From Polynucleobacter sp. UK-FUSCHL-C3 (GTDB lineage: Bacteria > Pseudomonadota > Gammaproteobacteria > Burkholderiales > Burkholderiaceae), in NCBI RefSeq assembly GCF_040409815.1, contig NZ_CP099959.1, positions 744,001-808,000 of the forward strand: a stretch of 64,000 bases of DNA, in the 5' to 3' direction. This document shows, one piece after another, positions 47,711 to 57,336 of this stretch (its first letter is position 1; each line of letters starts with the position of its first letter). The notes beneath the pieces were generated by a model. The model did no database searches. It saw only the letters and a program-made list of their open reading frames with translations, and had not been told where the DNA came from. The position numbers and the translations under genes were made by a program.

Positions 47711-48700
47711 ATGTCCTATTTACTAAAATCCCGTCTCATCTCTCTTATTAGCGCTTTACTCTTACTTCAACCGGTATTGGTATTTGCTGCAGAGCCAAAG
47801 CTTGCGATTATTCTGAACTCTGGAGAAGCAACTGTCAGCCTGATTGATATGGCAAGCCGCAAGGTCACCAAGACCTTCCATGTGGGTAAAGAGCCGCATC
47901 ATTTGATGATGACCCCGGACGAGAAAACCCTCCTTGTTGCAAATGCCGCTGGGGACGATATTGTTTTATTAAACCCCATCACTGGCGACATGACTGGGCG
48001 TATCCCAAAAATTATTGATCCTTACCAAATTGGATATTCTCCAAACAATAAATGGTTTGTGACTGCTGCTAATCGCTTAGACCGTGTGGATGTGTATGCC
48101 GCCAATGGGGCTGAGTTCAAACTAGCCAAATCCATTCCAGCCGCAAAGACTCCAAGCCATATTGCATTTACATCGGATAGCAAGCTTGCCTTTGTGACCT
48201 TGCAAGATTCTGCTGAGGTAGTCGCGATTGATCTAGAGAAACAGGTGATCATATGGCGTATGCCCACTGGTCCGGTGCCTGCGGGTTTGTGGATGACCCC
48301 TAAAGATCAGTATCTACTCGTGGGGATTACCGGCGCTGATTATGTGCAAGTGATTGATTGGCGTAATCGGAAAGAGATTAAGCGGATTAAGACCGCCAAT
48401 GGAGCACATAACTTCCGACCCTTAGGTGATAAGAAGCATGTCTTTGTAACGAATCGTGTTGCATCCACTATTAGTTTGCTCAATATGCAAACTCTGGAGA
48501 AGGTGGGCGATATTACTGGCCTACCAGCAGGTCCTGACGATATGGAACTCACACCCGATGGCAAAACATTGTGGGTCACACTGCGCTTCTCTAAAAAAGT
48601 AGGGGTGATCGATGTGCCCTCTATGAAGTTGATTGATGTGATTCCAGTGGGGCGCTCACCGCATGGTGTGTTCTTCTATCCTCGAGCCAGTTGGGAGTAG
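47711..48700 (+). CDS. Exported YVTN-repeat beta-propeller protein (YncE-like)
   Basis: A 329-residue protein with a signal peptide (about 1-26, cleavage after VFAA). It has seven repeats of about 40 residues typical of the YncE/YVTN beta-propeller family: GKEPHHLMMTPDEKTLLVA, AKTPSHIAFTSDSKLAFVT, GRSPHGVFF and similar. Such proteins are periplasmic scaffolds; the ligand is unknown. It precedes a secreted polysaccharide deacetylase by 3 bases, so the two are co-transcribed and may act together in the periplasm. Confidence 0.88.
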   Translation: MSYLLKSRLISLISALLLLQPVLVFAAEPKLAIILNSGEATVSLIDMASRKVTKTFHVGKEPHHLMMTPDEKTLLVANAAGDDIVLLNPITGDMTGRIPKIIDPYQIGYSPNNKWFVTAANRLDRVDVYAANGAEFKLAKSIPAAKTPSHIAFTSDSKLAFVTLQDSAEVVAIDLEKQVIIWRMPTGPVPAGLWMTPKDQYLLVGITGADYVQVIDWRNRKEIKRIKTANGAHNFRPLGDKKHVFVTNRVASTISLLNMQTLEKVGDITGLPAGPDDMELTPDGKTLWVTLRFSKKVGVIDVPSMKLIDVIPVGRSPHGVFFYPRASWE

Positions 48701-48703
48701 CCC

Positions 48704-49465
48704 ATGAGCATGATGCGAGTGAGTCTCCGATCTCTCATTACACTGCTCAGTATCGTTGGAACACTTCCTGCCTTTGCACAAAGCGCATCGTGTACTAAAA
48801 CTGCTTACCTAACCTTTGATACCGGCAATATGGCCGTAGCTCAATATATTGCTCAGGTATTGCAACAAAACAAGATCAAGGCCACCTTCTTTTTAGCCAA
48901 TGAGAAGACCAGGCAGGGCGGTTACTCCATGGACGATTCTTGGAAAAGCTATTGGCAAGAGCGGGTTAAAGAAGGCCATCGTTTTGGTAGCCACACCTAT
49001 GACCATAGTTACTGGGTAAAAGATGTTGGTGAGTCTGATGTCATTCTGAGACCTCAGTTTGGAAACAATGCGGGTAAAGCAATCCGTTTTAATCCGGCCG
49101 AACTCTGCACAGAAATTAAACGAGTGAGTCAGCGTTTTCAGGAGCTCACAGGCAAACCTATTGATCCTATTTGGCGAGCTCCAGGGGGAAAAACCTCCGA
49201 GCGCTTAATTGCTATGGGTGAGCAATGTGGTTACAAGCATATTGGCTGGTCAGCGAGTGGCTTTTTAGGGGACGAACTAGACTCCAAACGCTATCCCAAT
49301 GCGGCTTTGCTCGACAAGGCCAGTAAGGGTCTAAAGAATGGTGATATTGCCATCGCCCATTTGGGGATCTGGTCTAGAGAGGACCCCTGGGCCCCAGCGG
49401 TTCTTGAGCCCCTGATCGAGAACTGGAAAAAACGCGGCTTTTGCTTCGCTCTGATACCAAATTGA
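48704..49465 (+). CDS. Secreted polysaccharide-deacetylase-family protein with altered metal site
   Basis: A 253-residue protein with a signal peptide (about 1-25) and the NodB-homology deacetylase fold. Motif 1 reads YLTFDTGNM (Asp39, Thr40) where active enzymes have TFDDG, so one metal-binding Asp is replaced. Motif 2 is GSHTYDH (both His retained), motif 3 WRAPGGK and a late IAHLGIW. The family removes acetyl or similar groups from sugars, but metal use here may differ. Coupled with the beta-propeller gene before it; the membrane hydroxylase gene follows after 13 bases. Confidence 0.83.
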   Translation: MSMMRVSLRSLITLLSIVGTLPAFAQSASCTKTAYLTFDTGNMAVAQYIAQVLQQNKIKATFFLANEKTRQGGYSMDDSWKSYWQERVKEGHRFGSHTYDHSYWVKDVGESDVILRPQFGNNAGKAIRFNPAELCTEIKRVSQRFQELTGKPIDPIWRAPGGKTSERLIAMGEQCGYKHIGWSASGFLGDELDSKRYPNAALLDKASKGLKNGDIAIAHLGIWSREDPWAPAVLEPLIENWKKRGFCFALIPN

Positions 49466-49478
49466 CGATAATAGAGGG

Positions 49479-50474
49479 ATGCGCTTTCTAGAACAAATTC
49501 AAGAAGCCTATAGTTCCCTGCATGGCATGCTCTATGCCCATGTCGTGGAACCTATCTTATTTGCAATGGGCTGGATGGCCTGGGCCGAAGATGTCTTCGA
49601 TGGTACCGAATGGTTTCTATCGGGATGCATTCAATTGCTGATCATTGCTGTGATCTTTAGAACCTGGGAAAAGTTCTGGCCTGCGGAGCAACAAAAAAAC
49701 TCTGCTCCGAATGTGCGTATCGATATGCTCTATACCCTGATTCATCGACTGGGAGTATTTCATGGCATATTCTTCCTGCTCTTTGCCGGAATCTTTTTTC
49801 AGATCTCATCCCTCTTGCACGATATCCGCTTTGAGCGATTGATTGTTGAAAACTGGGTTCCTGGATTTACATCGATCCCCATCGTTAGTTTCTTCATTTA
49901 TCTCATCCTCCTCGATTTCATTGATTACCTCTATCACCGCGCCTCTCATCGTATTCATTGGTGGTGGCAATTGCATGCTTTGCATCACAGCCAAACAACG
50001 ATGACCGCATGGTCTGATGATCGTAATCACCTGCTTGACGATGTGATGCGTGCAATAGTCTTCGCCTTCTTTGCTTTGCTATTTGGTGTACCCCCCGGAC
50101 AATTTATTTTCTTGGTCGTGATCAGCCAACTCATACAAAGTTGGCAACACGCTAATCTCAAGGTTCACTTAGGGTGGGCTCGCTACCTCATCGTTTCTCC
50201 TTTATTCCATCGTTATCATCATGCGGTGGGCTTTGGGCACGATGCACCCGGAAAGCCAGGGGTCTTAGGGGGCTGTAATTTTGGAGTACTTTTTCCGTGG
50301 TGGGATATCGCTTTTGGTACAGCAGTGTTTGTCGATAAAGCCTACCCAACAGGCGTACGAAACTTAACTGTCTCGAATAATCTACTTGTGCAGCAATGGC
50401 AGGGCTTGCGCCATTCTCTTCAGCAACTATTTACCTCGCGTTCACAGGTTCATCAATCCAATGAAGTGCATTGA
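49479..50474 (+). CDS. Fatty acid hydroxylase / sterol desaturase family membrane protein
   Basis: A 331-residue protein with about five hydrophobic segments and the di-iron histidine boxes HRASH (near 152), HALHH (near 166) and RYHHAV (near 246). This superfamily uses two irons and oxygen to hydroxylate or desaturate lipids. Members in bacteria act on sterol-like lipids, carotenoids or acyl chains; the substrate is not evident. It lies between the deacetylase and an EI24 membrane protein in a same-strand run. Confidence 0.87.
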   Translation: MRFLEQIQEAYSSLHGMLYAHVVEPILFAMGWMAWAEDVFDGTEWFLSGCIQLLIIAVIFRTWEKFWPAEQQKNSAPNVRIDMLYTLIHRLGVFHGIFFLLFAGIFFQISSLLHDIRFERLIVENWVPGFTSIPIVSFFIYLILLDFIDYLYHRASHRIHWWWQLHALHHSQTTMTAWSDDRNHLLDDVMRAIVFAFFALLFGVPPGQFIFLVVISQLIQSWQHANLKVHLGWARYLIVSPLFHRYHHAVGFGHDAPGKPGVLGGCNFGVLFPWWDIAFGTAVFVDKAYPTGVRNLTVSNNLLVQQWQGLRHSLQQLFTSRSQVHQSNEVH

Positions 50475-50495
50475 GGCAAGGCTAAAACAGACGGT

Positions 50496-51392
50496 GTGAT
50501 GATGGGAGAGGTCATTCGTTCACTCGGCTTAGCATTGGTTGGCACTATGCATCCCAAGATGCTATGGCTTAGCTTTAGACCTTTTCTGATTGTGTCGATA
50601 TTTTGGGGTTGTGTCATTTGGCTCATTTGGTCTCCCGCTCTGGAGTTATTAAGAACTTTCCTTACCGCATCGATCTTTACAAGCTGGATTCAGAATGCGT
50701 TGGAGATGGTCGGCTTTGACGAAGCGCGCGCTTGGATTGCCCCATTGTTCTTGGTGATGTTATTGATTCCGGTGATCGCCATTAGCTTATTGGTATTTAT
50801 TGCGTTCTCCACTGTCCCTGCGGTGGTTGAGAGTGTGGTGAAGCAGGGAGCCTATAAGGATCTAGAGCGTTTACAGGGCGGCAGTTTTATGGGTAGTTTT
50901 TTCTATACCCTGTGGTCCGCGTTGATTTGCTTAGCACTGGTTTTGCTAACGTTGCCAGTTTGGTGGATTCCACCTTTAGTAGCAATCTTTCCCCCACTCT
51001 TATGGGGATGGTTGACCATGCGTTTGATGTCTTATGACGTCTTAGCAAATCATGCGAGTTCTTTGGAGCGCGAGCAACTGTTAGAGACTCATCGTTGGAC
51101 TCTATTAGGTATGGGTGTGGTTGCAGGGATGTTTGGTGCTGTACCCACTTTCTTTTGGGCCACCTCTGCGCTTGCTTTAGTTCTCTTCCCCTTCGTCTCC
51201 TTTATAGCATTGTGGATTTATTCCTTAATATTTATCTTTGCAGCCTTGTGGTTTAGTCATTATTTATTAAATGCCTTAAAGCAGTTGAGGGATGCACAGC
51301 ATGCTCGTGAAGAGGCTAAAACGATTGATACCACTGCAAATATCATTACCAATCAAGCGGGCTCTACAAATTCTGGGGTAATCGATGGCTAA
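50496..51392 (+). CDS. EI24-domain integral membrane protein (CysZ-like fold)
   Basis: A 298-residue protein with four to six hydrophobic segments, fitting the EI24 family that includes the sulfate transporter CysZ. The hydrophobic pattern in EVIRSLGLALVGTMHPKMLW and the central membrane stretches match, but no sulfate-assimilation gene is nearby, so transport of sulfate is not supported. Three in-frame ATG codons (50496, 50499, 50502) could start it. It overlaps the next gene by 8 bases, so the two are coupled. Confidence 0.78.
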   Translation: MMMGEVIRSLGLALVGTMHPKMLWLSFRPFLIVSIFWGCVIWLIWSPALELLRTFLTASIFTSWIQNALEMVGFDEARAWIAPLFLVMLLIPVIAISLLVFIAFSTVPAVVESVVKQGAYKDLERLQGGSFMGSFFYTLWSALICLALVLLTLPVWWIPPLVAIFPPLLWGWLTMRLMSYDVLANHASSLEREQLLETHRWTLLGMGVVAGMFGAVPTFFWATSALALVLFPFVSFIALWIYSLIFIFAALWFSHYLLNALKQLRDAQHAREEAKTIDTTANIITNQAGSTNSGVIDG

Positions 51393-52206
51393 GAATGAGA
51401 GTCGTCGCTTTGGGTTGATCGTGATCGGCGATGAGATTTTGTCTGGACGTCGTCAAGACAAACATCTAGCGAAGATGATTGAGTTACTCTCTGAGCGAGG
51501 ATTAAGTTTGTCATGGGCCCGCTATGTAGCGGATGACCCTGAGCAAATTATCGACACCCTTAAGCAAAGCTTTGCGAGTGGCGATGTGGTCTTTAGTACG
51601 GGTGGGATTGGTGCAACACCGGATGATCACACACGAGCTGCAGCAGCGAATGCATTGGGCTTGCAACTGGCGCTACACCCACAAGCTAAAGAGCTGATTA
51701 CGGCGCGGATTGTGACCAGTGCTGAAGGTGATCCCATCAAAGCGGATTTCAATCGTCCAGAGAATCAACATCGATTCAAGATGGGAGAGTTCCCGGTCGG
51801 CAGCGAGATTATTCCGAACTCGTATAACCAAATTCCTGGATTTAGGATTGCTGAACATCACTTTGTACCGGGATTTCCGGTGATGGCGGGGCCGATGATG
51901 GCGTGGTGCCTCGATCATCACTACGCAGATTTATTCCATCAGAGCAATTGGCTGGAGCAAAGTTTTATTGTTCCCAGTGGTATTGAGTCCACCCTAACTC
52001 CTTTGATGGAGACAGTTGAGCATGAGTTCCAAGGCTTGAAGGTCTTTAGTTTGCCTTCGGTCGGCGATCCAAGTCGGGGTGGTGTGTTTGCTAAACGTCA
52101 TATTGAGTTAGGGGTAAAAGGGGAGGCGCATTTGGTTCCCCAGGCCCTTGAGAAGCTTAAACAGGGGACGGCTGACCTAGGCTTTGAGGTTTATATTCAC
52201 CAATAA
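51385..52206 (+). CDS. CinA N-terminal / MoaB-type molybdopterin-binding domain protein
   Basis: A 273-residue protein with a MoCF_biosynth domain (about 8-175): IVIGDEILSGRRQDKH and VVFSTGGIGATPDDHTR are characteristic. It resembles the N-terminal half of CinA, which cleaves ADP-ribose, but the C-terminal nicotinamide-mononucleotide amidase domain is missing. Likely a competence/damage-inducible protein A homologue with phosphohydrolase activity; the substrate is uncertain. Overlaps the EI24 gene by 8 bases. Confidence 0.87.
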   Translation: MAKNESRRFGLIVIGDEILSGRRQDKHLAKMIELLSERGLSLSWARYVADDPEQIIDTLKQSFASGDVVFSTGGIGATPDDHTRAAAANALGLQLALHPQAKELITARIVTSAEGDPIKADFNRPENQHRFKMGEFPVGSEIIPNSYNQIPGFRIAEHHFVPGFPVMAGPMMAWCLDHHYADLFHQSNWLEQSFIVPSGIESTLTPLMETVEHEFQGLKVFSLPSVGDPSRGGVFAKRHIELGVKGEAHLVPQALEKLKQGTADLGFEVYIHQ

Positions 52207-52395
52207 ATCATCTTATTTGCACTTAATAGGTGCATAAATATCTAAATAAGCACTTTTTTCACTAAAATAGTGCAAAATAACTAAATAGTGCTTCTGTGCA
52301 CGAGTAAATTACCTTCATGATTTAAATCCGTTGTTGGCTTGATTAATCCCCAGTCGCTTGAGTTCCAAATTACTTCATTCATAGAGGAGAGTTGC
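52207..52395 (+). promoter_or_regulatory. glnA control region with GCAC/GTGC palindromes (NtrC-like sites)
   Basis: An AT-rich 189-base leader. At 52218-52234 is TGCACTTAATAGGTGCA, fitting the NtrC operator pattern TGCACY-N5-RGTGCA. At 52258-52274 is TTCACTAAAATAGTGCA, one mismatch from the same pattern and containing the perfect palindrome CACTA-AAA-TAGTG. Further GCAC/GTGC half-sites occur at 52250 and 52288-52301. With glnA-ntrB-ntrC just downstream, autoregulation by NtrC is likely. A sigma-54 -24/-12 pair with correct GG-N10-GC spacing is not apparent. Confidence 0.6.
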
Positions 52396-53811
52396 ATGAC
52401 AAAAACTGTCGCAGACGTAATGAAACTAGTTAAAGAGAAGGAATGCACCTTCGTTGACTTCCGCTTTGTAGATACCAAAGGTAAAGAGCAGCACGTCTCA
52501 GTACCAATCTCTGCATTTAATGAAGATAAATTTGAGAGCGGTCACGCTTTTGATGGCTCATCGATTGCTGGTTGGAAGGGTATCGAAGCTTCTGACATGT
52601 TGCTCATGCCAGACCCAACTGCAGCGTATGTGGATCCATTTTATGAAGAGCCCACCTTGGTTATCACGTGTGATGTGATTGAGCCATCTGATGGTAAAGG
52701 CTACGATCGCGATCCCCGTTCAATCGCTAAGCGCGCTGAAGCGTATTTGAAGAGCTCGGGTTTAGGTGATGCTGCTTACTTTGGCCCAGAGCCAGAGTTC
52801 TTTGTCTTTGATGGCGTGCAGTGGAATGTGGATATGCAAGGCTGCTCGGTGAAGATCCATTCGGAAGAGGCTCCATGGTCATCGGGTGCTGATATTGAAG
52901 GTGGTAATACAGGTCATCGTCCAGGCAAGAAGGGCGGTTACTTCCCAGTTGCTCCTGTCGATACATTCCAAGATATGCGTTCAGAGATGTGTCTGATTCT
53001 GGAGTCATTAGGTATTCCAGTGGAAGTGCATCATCATGAAGTGGCTGGACAAGGTCAAAACGAATTGGGTACGAAGTTTAGTACCCTCGTACAACGCGCT
53101 GACTGGACCATTTGGCAGAAGTATGTTGTGCAAAACGTAGCCCATGCCTATGGCAAAACTGCAACGTTTATGCCTAAGCCTGTTGTCGGCGATAACGGCT
53201 CTGGTATGCACGTTCACCAATCGGTTTGGAAGAATGGCGAGAACTTGTTTGCAGGTAATGGCTACTCTGGTTTGTCAGAGTTTGCACTCTATTACATCGG
53301 CGGCATCATTAAGCACGCCCGTGCATTAAACGCGATTACCAACCCTGGTACTAACTCCTATAAGCGTTTGGTTCCTGGCTTTGAGGCTCCTGTCAAGTTG
53401 GCTTACTCTGCCCGTAACCGTTCTGCCTCCATTCGGATTCCATACGTTTCAAATCCAAAAGGACGCCGGATTGAGACCCGCTTCCCTGACCCATTAGCAA
53501 ACCCATACTTGGCGTTCTCAGCCTTGTTAATGGCTGGCTTGGATGGCGTGCAGAACAAGATTCATCCGGGTGAGGCCGCAGATAAGAACCTCTATGACCT
53601 GCCTCCTGAAGAGGATGCAAAGATCCCAACCGTATGCCATAGCTTGGATCAAGCCTTGGAGTGCTTGGATAAGGATCGCGAGTTCTTAACCCGCGGTGGA
53701 GTATTTACAAATTCGATGTTGGATGCGTATATCGATCTGAAGATGGAAGAAGTAACCAAGTTCAGAATGACCACGCACCCTATCGAGTTTGATATGTACT
53801 ACTCGCTGTAA
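52396..53811 (+). CDS. glnA: Glutamine synthetase type I (GlnA)
   Basis: A 471-residue GSI-beta enzyme assimilating ammonia into glutamine as a dodecamer. Motifs: FDGSSIAGW, the metal-binding [21 protein letters not shown], the ATP-site [16 protein letters not shown], and the adenylylation loop with the target Tyr in NLYDLPPEE. Regulation by GlnE adenylylation is therefore expected. The ATG at 52396 is preceded by GAGGAG. It heads glnA-ntrB-ntrC. Confidence 0.98.
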   Translation: MTKTVADVMKLVKEKECTFVDFRFVDTKGKEQHVSVPISAFNEDKFESGHAFDGSSIAGWKGIEASDMLLMPDPTAAYVDPFYEEPTLVITCDVIEPSDGKGYDRDPRSIAKRAEAYLKSSGLGDAAYFGPEPEFFVFDGVQWNVDMQGCSVKIHSEEAPWSSGADIEGGNTGHRPGKKGGYFPVAPVDTFQDMRSEMCLILESLGIPVEVHHHEVAGQGQNELGTKFSTLVQRADWTIWQKYVVQNVAHAYGKTATFMPKPVVGDNGSGMHVHQSVWKNGENLFAGNGYSGLSEFALYYIGGIIKHARALNAITNPGTNSYKRLVPGFEAPVKLAYSARNRSASIRIPYVSNPKGRRIETRFPDPLANPYLAFSALLMAGLDGVQNKIHPGEAADKNLYDLPPEEDAKIPTVCHSLDQALECLDKDREFLTRGGVFTNSMLDAYIDLKMEEVTKFRMTTHPIEFDMYYSL

Positions 53812-53835
53812 TTTCTTAATCAGGTTGCGCGCTCC

Positions 53836-54972
53836 ATGTTGCGTAATCCATTAAGTAAAGGGGCTGCTGCTGTCACTACACCGGCCGCCCCTTTTGTTTC
53901 AAGCATGTTGGATCAAATGCCAAACTCCGTATTGGTATTTATTGGTGTGACTAAAGATTTAGTCTATGCCAACGCTGCAGCAGAAGCAGCTTTGGACCTT
54001 TCTCGGAAGAGCCTACGTGGTCATACCCTCTACGACCTGTTTGGCGAGAACCAAGCGCTCAATCATATGATTGATGAGGTGTATGCTGGTCGGGCGGTAG
54101 CCCAGCGTCAAGAACTCGTCTTGTATTCTGTCCCCGGAAAAATTTATCGCGAGCCCCTTGCAGTCCATGTGGTGATTGCCATGCTTGAGGACCCCACTCT
54201 GATGATGATGGAGTGGTTCCCGATTGATCAGCAACTCAAGAGCGAGCGTGATGAGCGGGTCTCCCATCAGGTTGAGGCTAATAAGCAACTCATGCGTAAT
54301 CTAGCCCATGAGATCAAGAACCCTCTGGGGGGGATTCGGGGGGCGGCACAACTCCTGGAGTTTGAGTTACCTGAGAAGGGACTACGGGAGTACACCCAGG
54401 TCATTATTAAAGAGTCTGATCGTTTGCAGACCTTGGTAGATCGATTGCTTGCCCCTCATCGCAAAGCACACGCGATGGATCCATTAAATATTCATGAGGT
54501 CTTGGAACGGATTCGGAGCTTGGTCTTGGCTGAGTTCCCTCAGGGCTTGAAGATCATTCGTAACTATGACACCAGCTTGCCTGATATTTTGGGGGATCAA
54601 GAGCAATTAATTCAGGCGGTACTGAATATTGTGCATAACGCCGCACAAGCTCTTGGTGATGAGATTCGCAGAGGCACAGCCCAGATTGAACTGCGCACGC
54701 GAGTGGCTCGTTCGGTCACGATTGCAAAGCAACGACACAAGTTGGCATTAGATTTGCATGTAATTGATAACGGACCGGGTATTCCGGATGAGATTCGTGA
54801 GCGCATATTTTTTCCATTGGTGTCAGGCAGGGAGGGCGGCAGTGGCTTGGGACTAACGCTGGCACAGACTTTTGTGCAGCAACACCAGGGATTTATCGCT
54901 TGCGAGAGTCGTCCTGGTTATACGGATTTTCATATACAGATTCCTTATCGGAAGCAGGAGATGGCGCAATGA
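53836..54972 (+). CDS. ntrB: Nitrogen regulation sensor kinase NtrB (GlnL)
   Basis: A 378-residue cytosolic histidine kinase/phosphatase for NtrC. PAS-like domain at about 25-135; dimerisation/phosphoacceptor helix NLAHEIKNPLGGIRGAAQLL with the His near residue 158; ATPase domain with NAAQAL, DNGPGIP and GGSGLGLTLAQ. No membrane segments; activity is expected to follow PII protein binding. The stop overlaps the ntrC start by four bases (ATGA). Confidence 0.95.
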   Translation: MLRNPLSKGAAAVTTPAAPFVSSMLDQMPNSVLVFIGVTKDLVYANAAAEAALDLSRKSLRGHTLYDLFGENQALNHMIDEVYAGRAVAQRQELVLYSVPGKIYREPLAVHVVIAMLEDPTLMMMEWFPIDQQLKSERDERVSHQVEANKQLMRNLAHEIKNPLGGIRGAAQLLEFELPEKGLREYTQVIIKESDRLQTLVDRLLAPHRKAHAMDPLNIHEVLERIRSLVLAEFPQGLKIIRNYDTSLPDILGDQEQLIQAVLNIVHNAAQALGDEIRRGTAQIELRTRVARSVTIAKQRHKLALDLHVIDNGPGIPDEIRERIFFPLVSGREGGSGLGLTLAQTFVQQHQGFIACESRPGYTDFHIQIPYRKQEMAQ

Positions 54973-56438
54973 TGAAACCAATTTGGATTGTTGACGATGA
55001 TCAGTCAATTCGGTGGGTGCTTGAGAAAGCGCTGAGTCGTGAGAAGATCCCGCACCGCAGCTTTAGCAATCCCAATGATGTGCTCAATGCCCTTGAAAAA
55101 GAGTCTCCTGAAGTATTAATCTCGGATATTCGGATGCCCCGCGGTAACGGTCTTGATCTCCTGCAACACGTGAAGGCCAGCCATCCCAACTTACCGGTCA
55201 TCATCATGACCGCCTATTCTGATCTGGAGTCGGCGGTGTCATCGTTTCAGGGCGGTGCATTTGAGTACCTGACCAAACCATTTGATATCGATAAGGCTGT
55301 CGAATTAATCCACCGTGCAATTGGAGAGGGTAAGCGCACTCAGGCTCCTTCCAAAGAATCCGCCGCCTGGTTACAAGAAGCCCCTGAGATTATTGGGCAG
55401 GCACCTGCGATGCAAGAGGTATTTCGGGCAATCGGTCGTCTCTCACAATCCCAAGTAACTGTTCTCATCACTGGTGAGTCTGGAACTGGTAAAGAGTTGG
55501 TAGCGCATGCCTTGCATAAACACAGCCCACGTGCGAAGGGCCCATTCATCGCTTTGAATACCGCAGCCATTCCAAAAGATCTATTGGAGTCAGAACTCTT
55601 TGGGCATGAACGTGGGGCCTTTACTGGGGCACAAGCACTGCGTCGTGGTCGCTTTGAGCAAGCCGAAGGCGGTACCTTATTTTTAGACGAGATCGGCGAT
55701 ATGCCGTTTGATCTGCAAACACGTCTCTTAAGAGTGCTATCCGATGGACATTACTACCGAGTGGGCGGTCATGATCCAATTCGATCGAATGTGCGTATCA
55801 TCGCAGCCACGCATCAAAATCTAGAGGCTCGTGTTGCCCAAGGTCTCTTTAGAGAAGATCTGCTCCATCGCTTGAATGTGATTCGGATTCGCTTGCCTGC
55901 GTTACGAGAGCGTGCCGATGATATCCCCGCGCTAGCACGTCATTTTATGGTGTCGAGTGCAAAGTCTTTGGGTGTAGAGGCCAAACGTTTATCTGATGAA
56001 GCGCTCAAGGTCATTGGTCAAATGAGTTTCCCTGGTAATGTGCGTCAGCTTGAGAACCTATGCCATTGGATGACCGTGATGTCACCTTCCACAGTTGTCG
56101 GAGTTAATGATCTCCCAGAAGATCTATTGCTATCAGCCAATACGCCCGTTGCCAGTTCCAATGCCGCTCCAAGTACTGCGACCATTCCAATCGTTGAGGG
56201 TGTTAGCCCATCGCGAACTGGAACTGAGTGGGAAGGAAACCTTAACCGCTTGGCAGTAAAAATGCTACAAGACAACGATCAAGAAGTATTTGATTCTCTC
56301 TTGGCTCGCTTTGAGAAGTCGGTCTTGATGGCTGCATTGGAAGTAACCCGTGGTCGCAAGGTAGAAGCGGCTACCCGCCTGGGTATTGGTCGCAATACCA
56401 TTACCCGTAAGTTACAAGAGCTCCAAATCGACGTATAA
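54969..56438 (+). CDS. ntrC: Nitrogen regulation response regulator NtrC (sigma-54 activator)
   Basis: A 489-residue bacterial enhancer-binding protein. Receiver domain (about 1-120; acidic pair in IVDDD, phospho-Asp in ISDIRMPRGNG, Lys in TKPFD). AAA+ domain (about 145-385) with Walker A GESGTGKE and the sigma-54 contact loop GAFTGA. C-terminal Fis-type DNA-binding domain ending GIGRNTITRKLQEL. It activates sigma-54 promoters under nitrogen limitation. The start may be either of two ATGs, 54969 or 54972. Confidence 0.97.
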   Translation: MMKPIWIVDDDQSIRWVLEKALSREKIPHRSFSNPNDVLNALEKESPEVLISDIRMPRGNGLDLLQHVKASHPNLPVIIMTAYSDLESAVSSFQGGAFEYLTKPFDIDKAVELIHRAIGEGKRTQAPSKESAAWLQEAPEIIGQAPAMQEVFRAIGRLSQSQVTVLITGESGTGKELVAHALHKHSPRAKGPFIALNTAAIPKDLLESELFGHERGAFTGAQALRRGRFEQAEGGTLFLDEIGDMPFDLQTRLLRVLSDGHYYRVGGHDPIRSNVRIIAATHQNLEARVAQGLFREDLLHRLNVIRIRLPALRERADDIPALARHFMVSSAKSLGVEAKRLSDEALKVIGQMSFPGNVRQLENLCHWMTVMSPSTVVGVNDLPEDLLLSANTPVASSNAAPSTATIPIVEGVSPSRTGTEWEGNLNRLAVKMLQDNDQEVFDSLLARFEKSVLMAALEVTRGRKVEAATRLGIGRNTITRKLQELQIDV

Positions 56439-56473
56439 GTATCCGGACCGGGTATGGCAATTACAATCTTGTC

Positions 56474-57325
56474 ATGCCCGCTCAAAAATCAATCCGCATA
56501 GCAGCCTGGAATGTTAATTCCATCAAGGTGCGTCTACCGCACGTTATTCAGTGGCTAGAGAGTCAGGCAAAAGCACAAAACCCGATTGATGCGCTGTGCT
56601 TGCAAGAGCTCAAGCTGACAGATGATAAGTATCCCCATCGTGAGCTTGAGGCGGCAGGGTACATTAGCATTAGTAATGGTCAAAAAACCTATAACGGGGT
56701 ATCCATCATTTTGCGTAAGAGCGCCTTGACCTCCTTAGCATGTGACCCAGAAACTGCATTCTTACAAGTCAATAAGAACATCCCCAACTTTGCCGATGAG
56801 CAACAACGCATCCTTGCTGCTATCGTTTGTTTTAAAGAGATGCCACCGATGCGCGTAATCTCGGCTTATTTCCCAAACGGTCAAGATCCGGCTAGTGATA
56901 AGTTTGTTTATAAACTTAATTGGCTTCATGCTCTCAGAACATGGCTCGCCACCGAGCTGAAAACCTATCCACGTCTAGCACTCTTGGGAGACTTTAATAT
57001 CGCCCCCGAAGATCAAGATGTGCATGACCCTAAGGCCTGGGAAGGACAAAATCTAGTATCACCCCAAGAGCGAGAGCAGTTCCAGAATTTGATTCAATTG
57101 GGACTGCATGACTCTTTCAGACTCTTTGAACAAGCACCCAAGACCTATAGCTGGTGGGACTATCGCATGATGGCATTCCGACGCAATGCGGGAGTTCGCA
57201 TTGACCATGTACTACTCAGCAAAGAACTCAAGGAGAAGTGTATAGCCAGCACTATCGATAAGACTCCTAGAGGCTGGGAGCAACCATCGGATCATGCGCC
57301 GGTAATCGCACAGATTGCCTATTGA
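56474..57325 (+). CDS. xthA: Exodeoxyribonuclease III / AP endonuclease
   Basis: A 283-residue Mg-dependent nuclease of the EEP fold that cuts at abasic sites and trims 3' blocking groups. Motifs: AAWNVNSIKVRLPH, LCLQELKL (catalytic Glu), LGDFNIAPEDQDVHDP, RIDHVLLS and the terminal SDHAPVIA. Length matches the ExoIII group. The stop overlaps a possible TTG start of the following gene by four bases, but the better start of that gene is 12 bases later. Confidence 0.95.
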   Translation: MPAQKSIRIAAWNVNSIKVRLPHVIQWLESQAKAQNPIDALCLQELKLTDDKYPHRELEAAGYISISNGQKTYNGVSIILRKSALTSLACDPETAFLQVNKNIPNFADEQQRILAAIVCFKEMPPMRVISAYFPNGQDPASDKFVYKLNWLHALRTWLATELKTYPRLALLGDFNIAPEDQDVHDPKAWEGQNLVSPQEREQFQNLIQLGLHDSFRLFEQAPKTYSWWDYRMMAFRRNAGVRIDHVLLSKELKEKCIASTIDKTPRGWEQPSDHAPVIAQIAY

Positions 57326-57336
57326 ACAGCAGCCTC

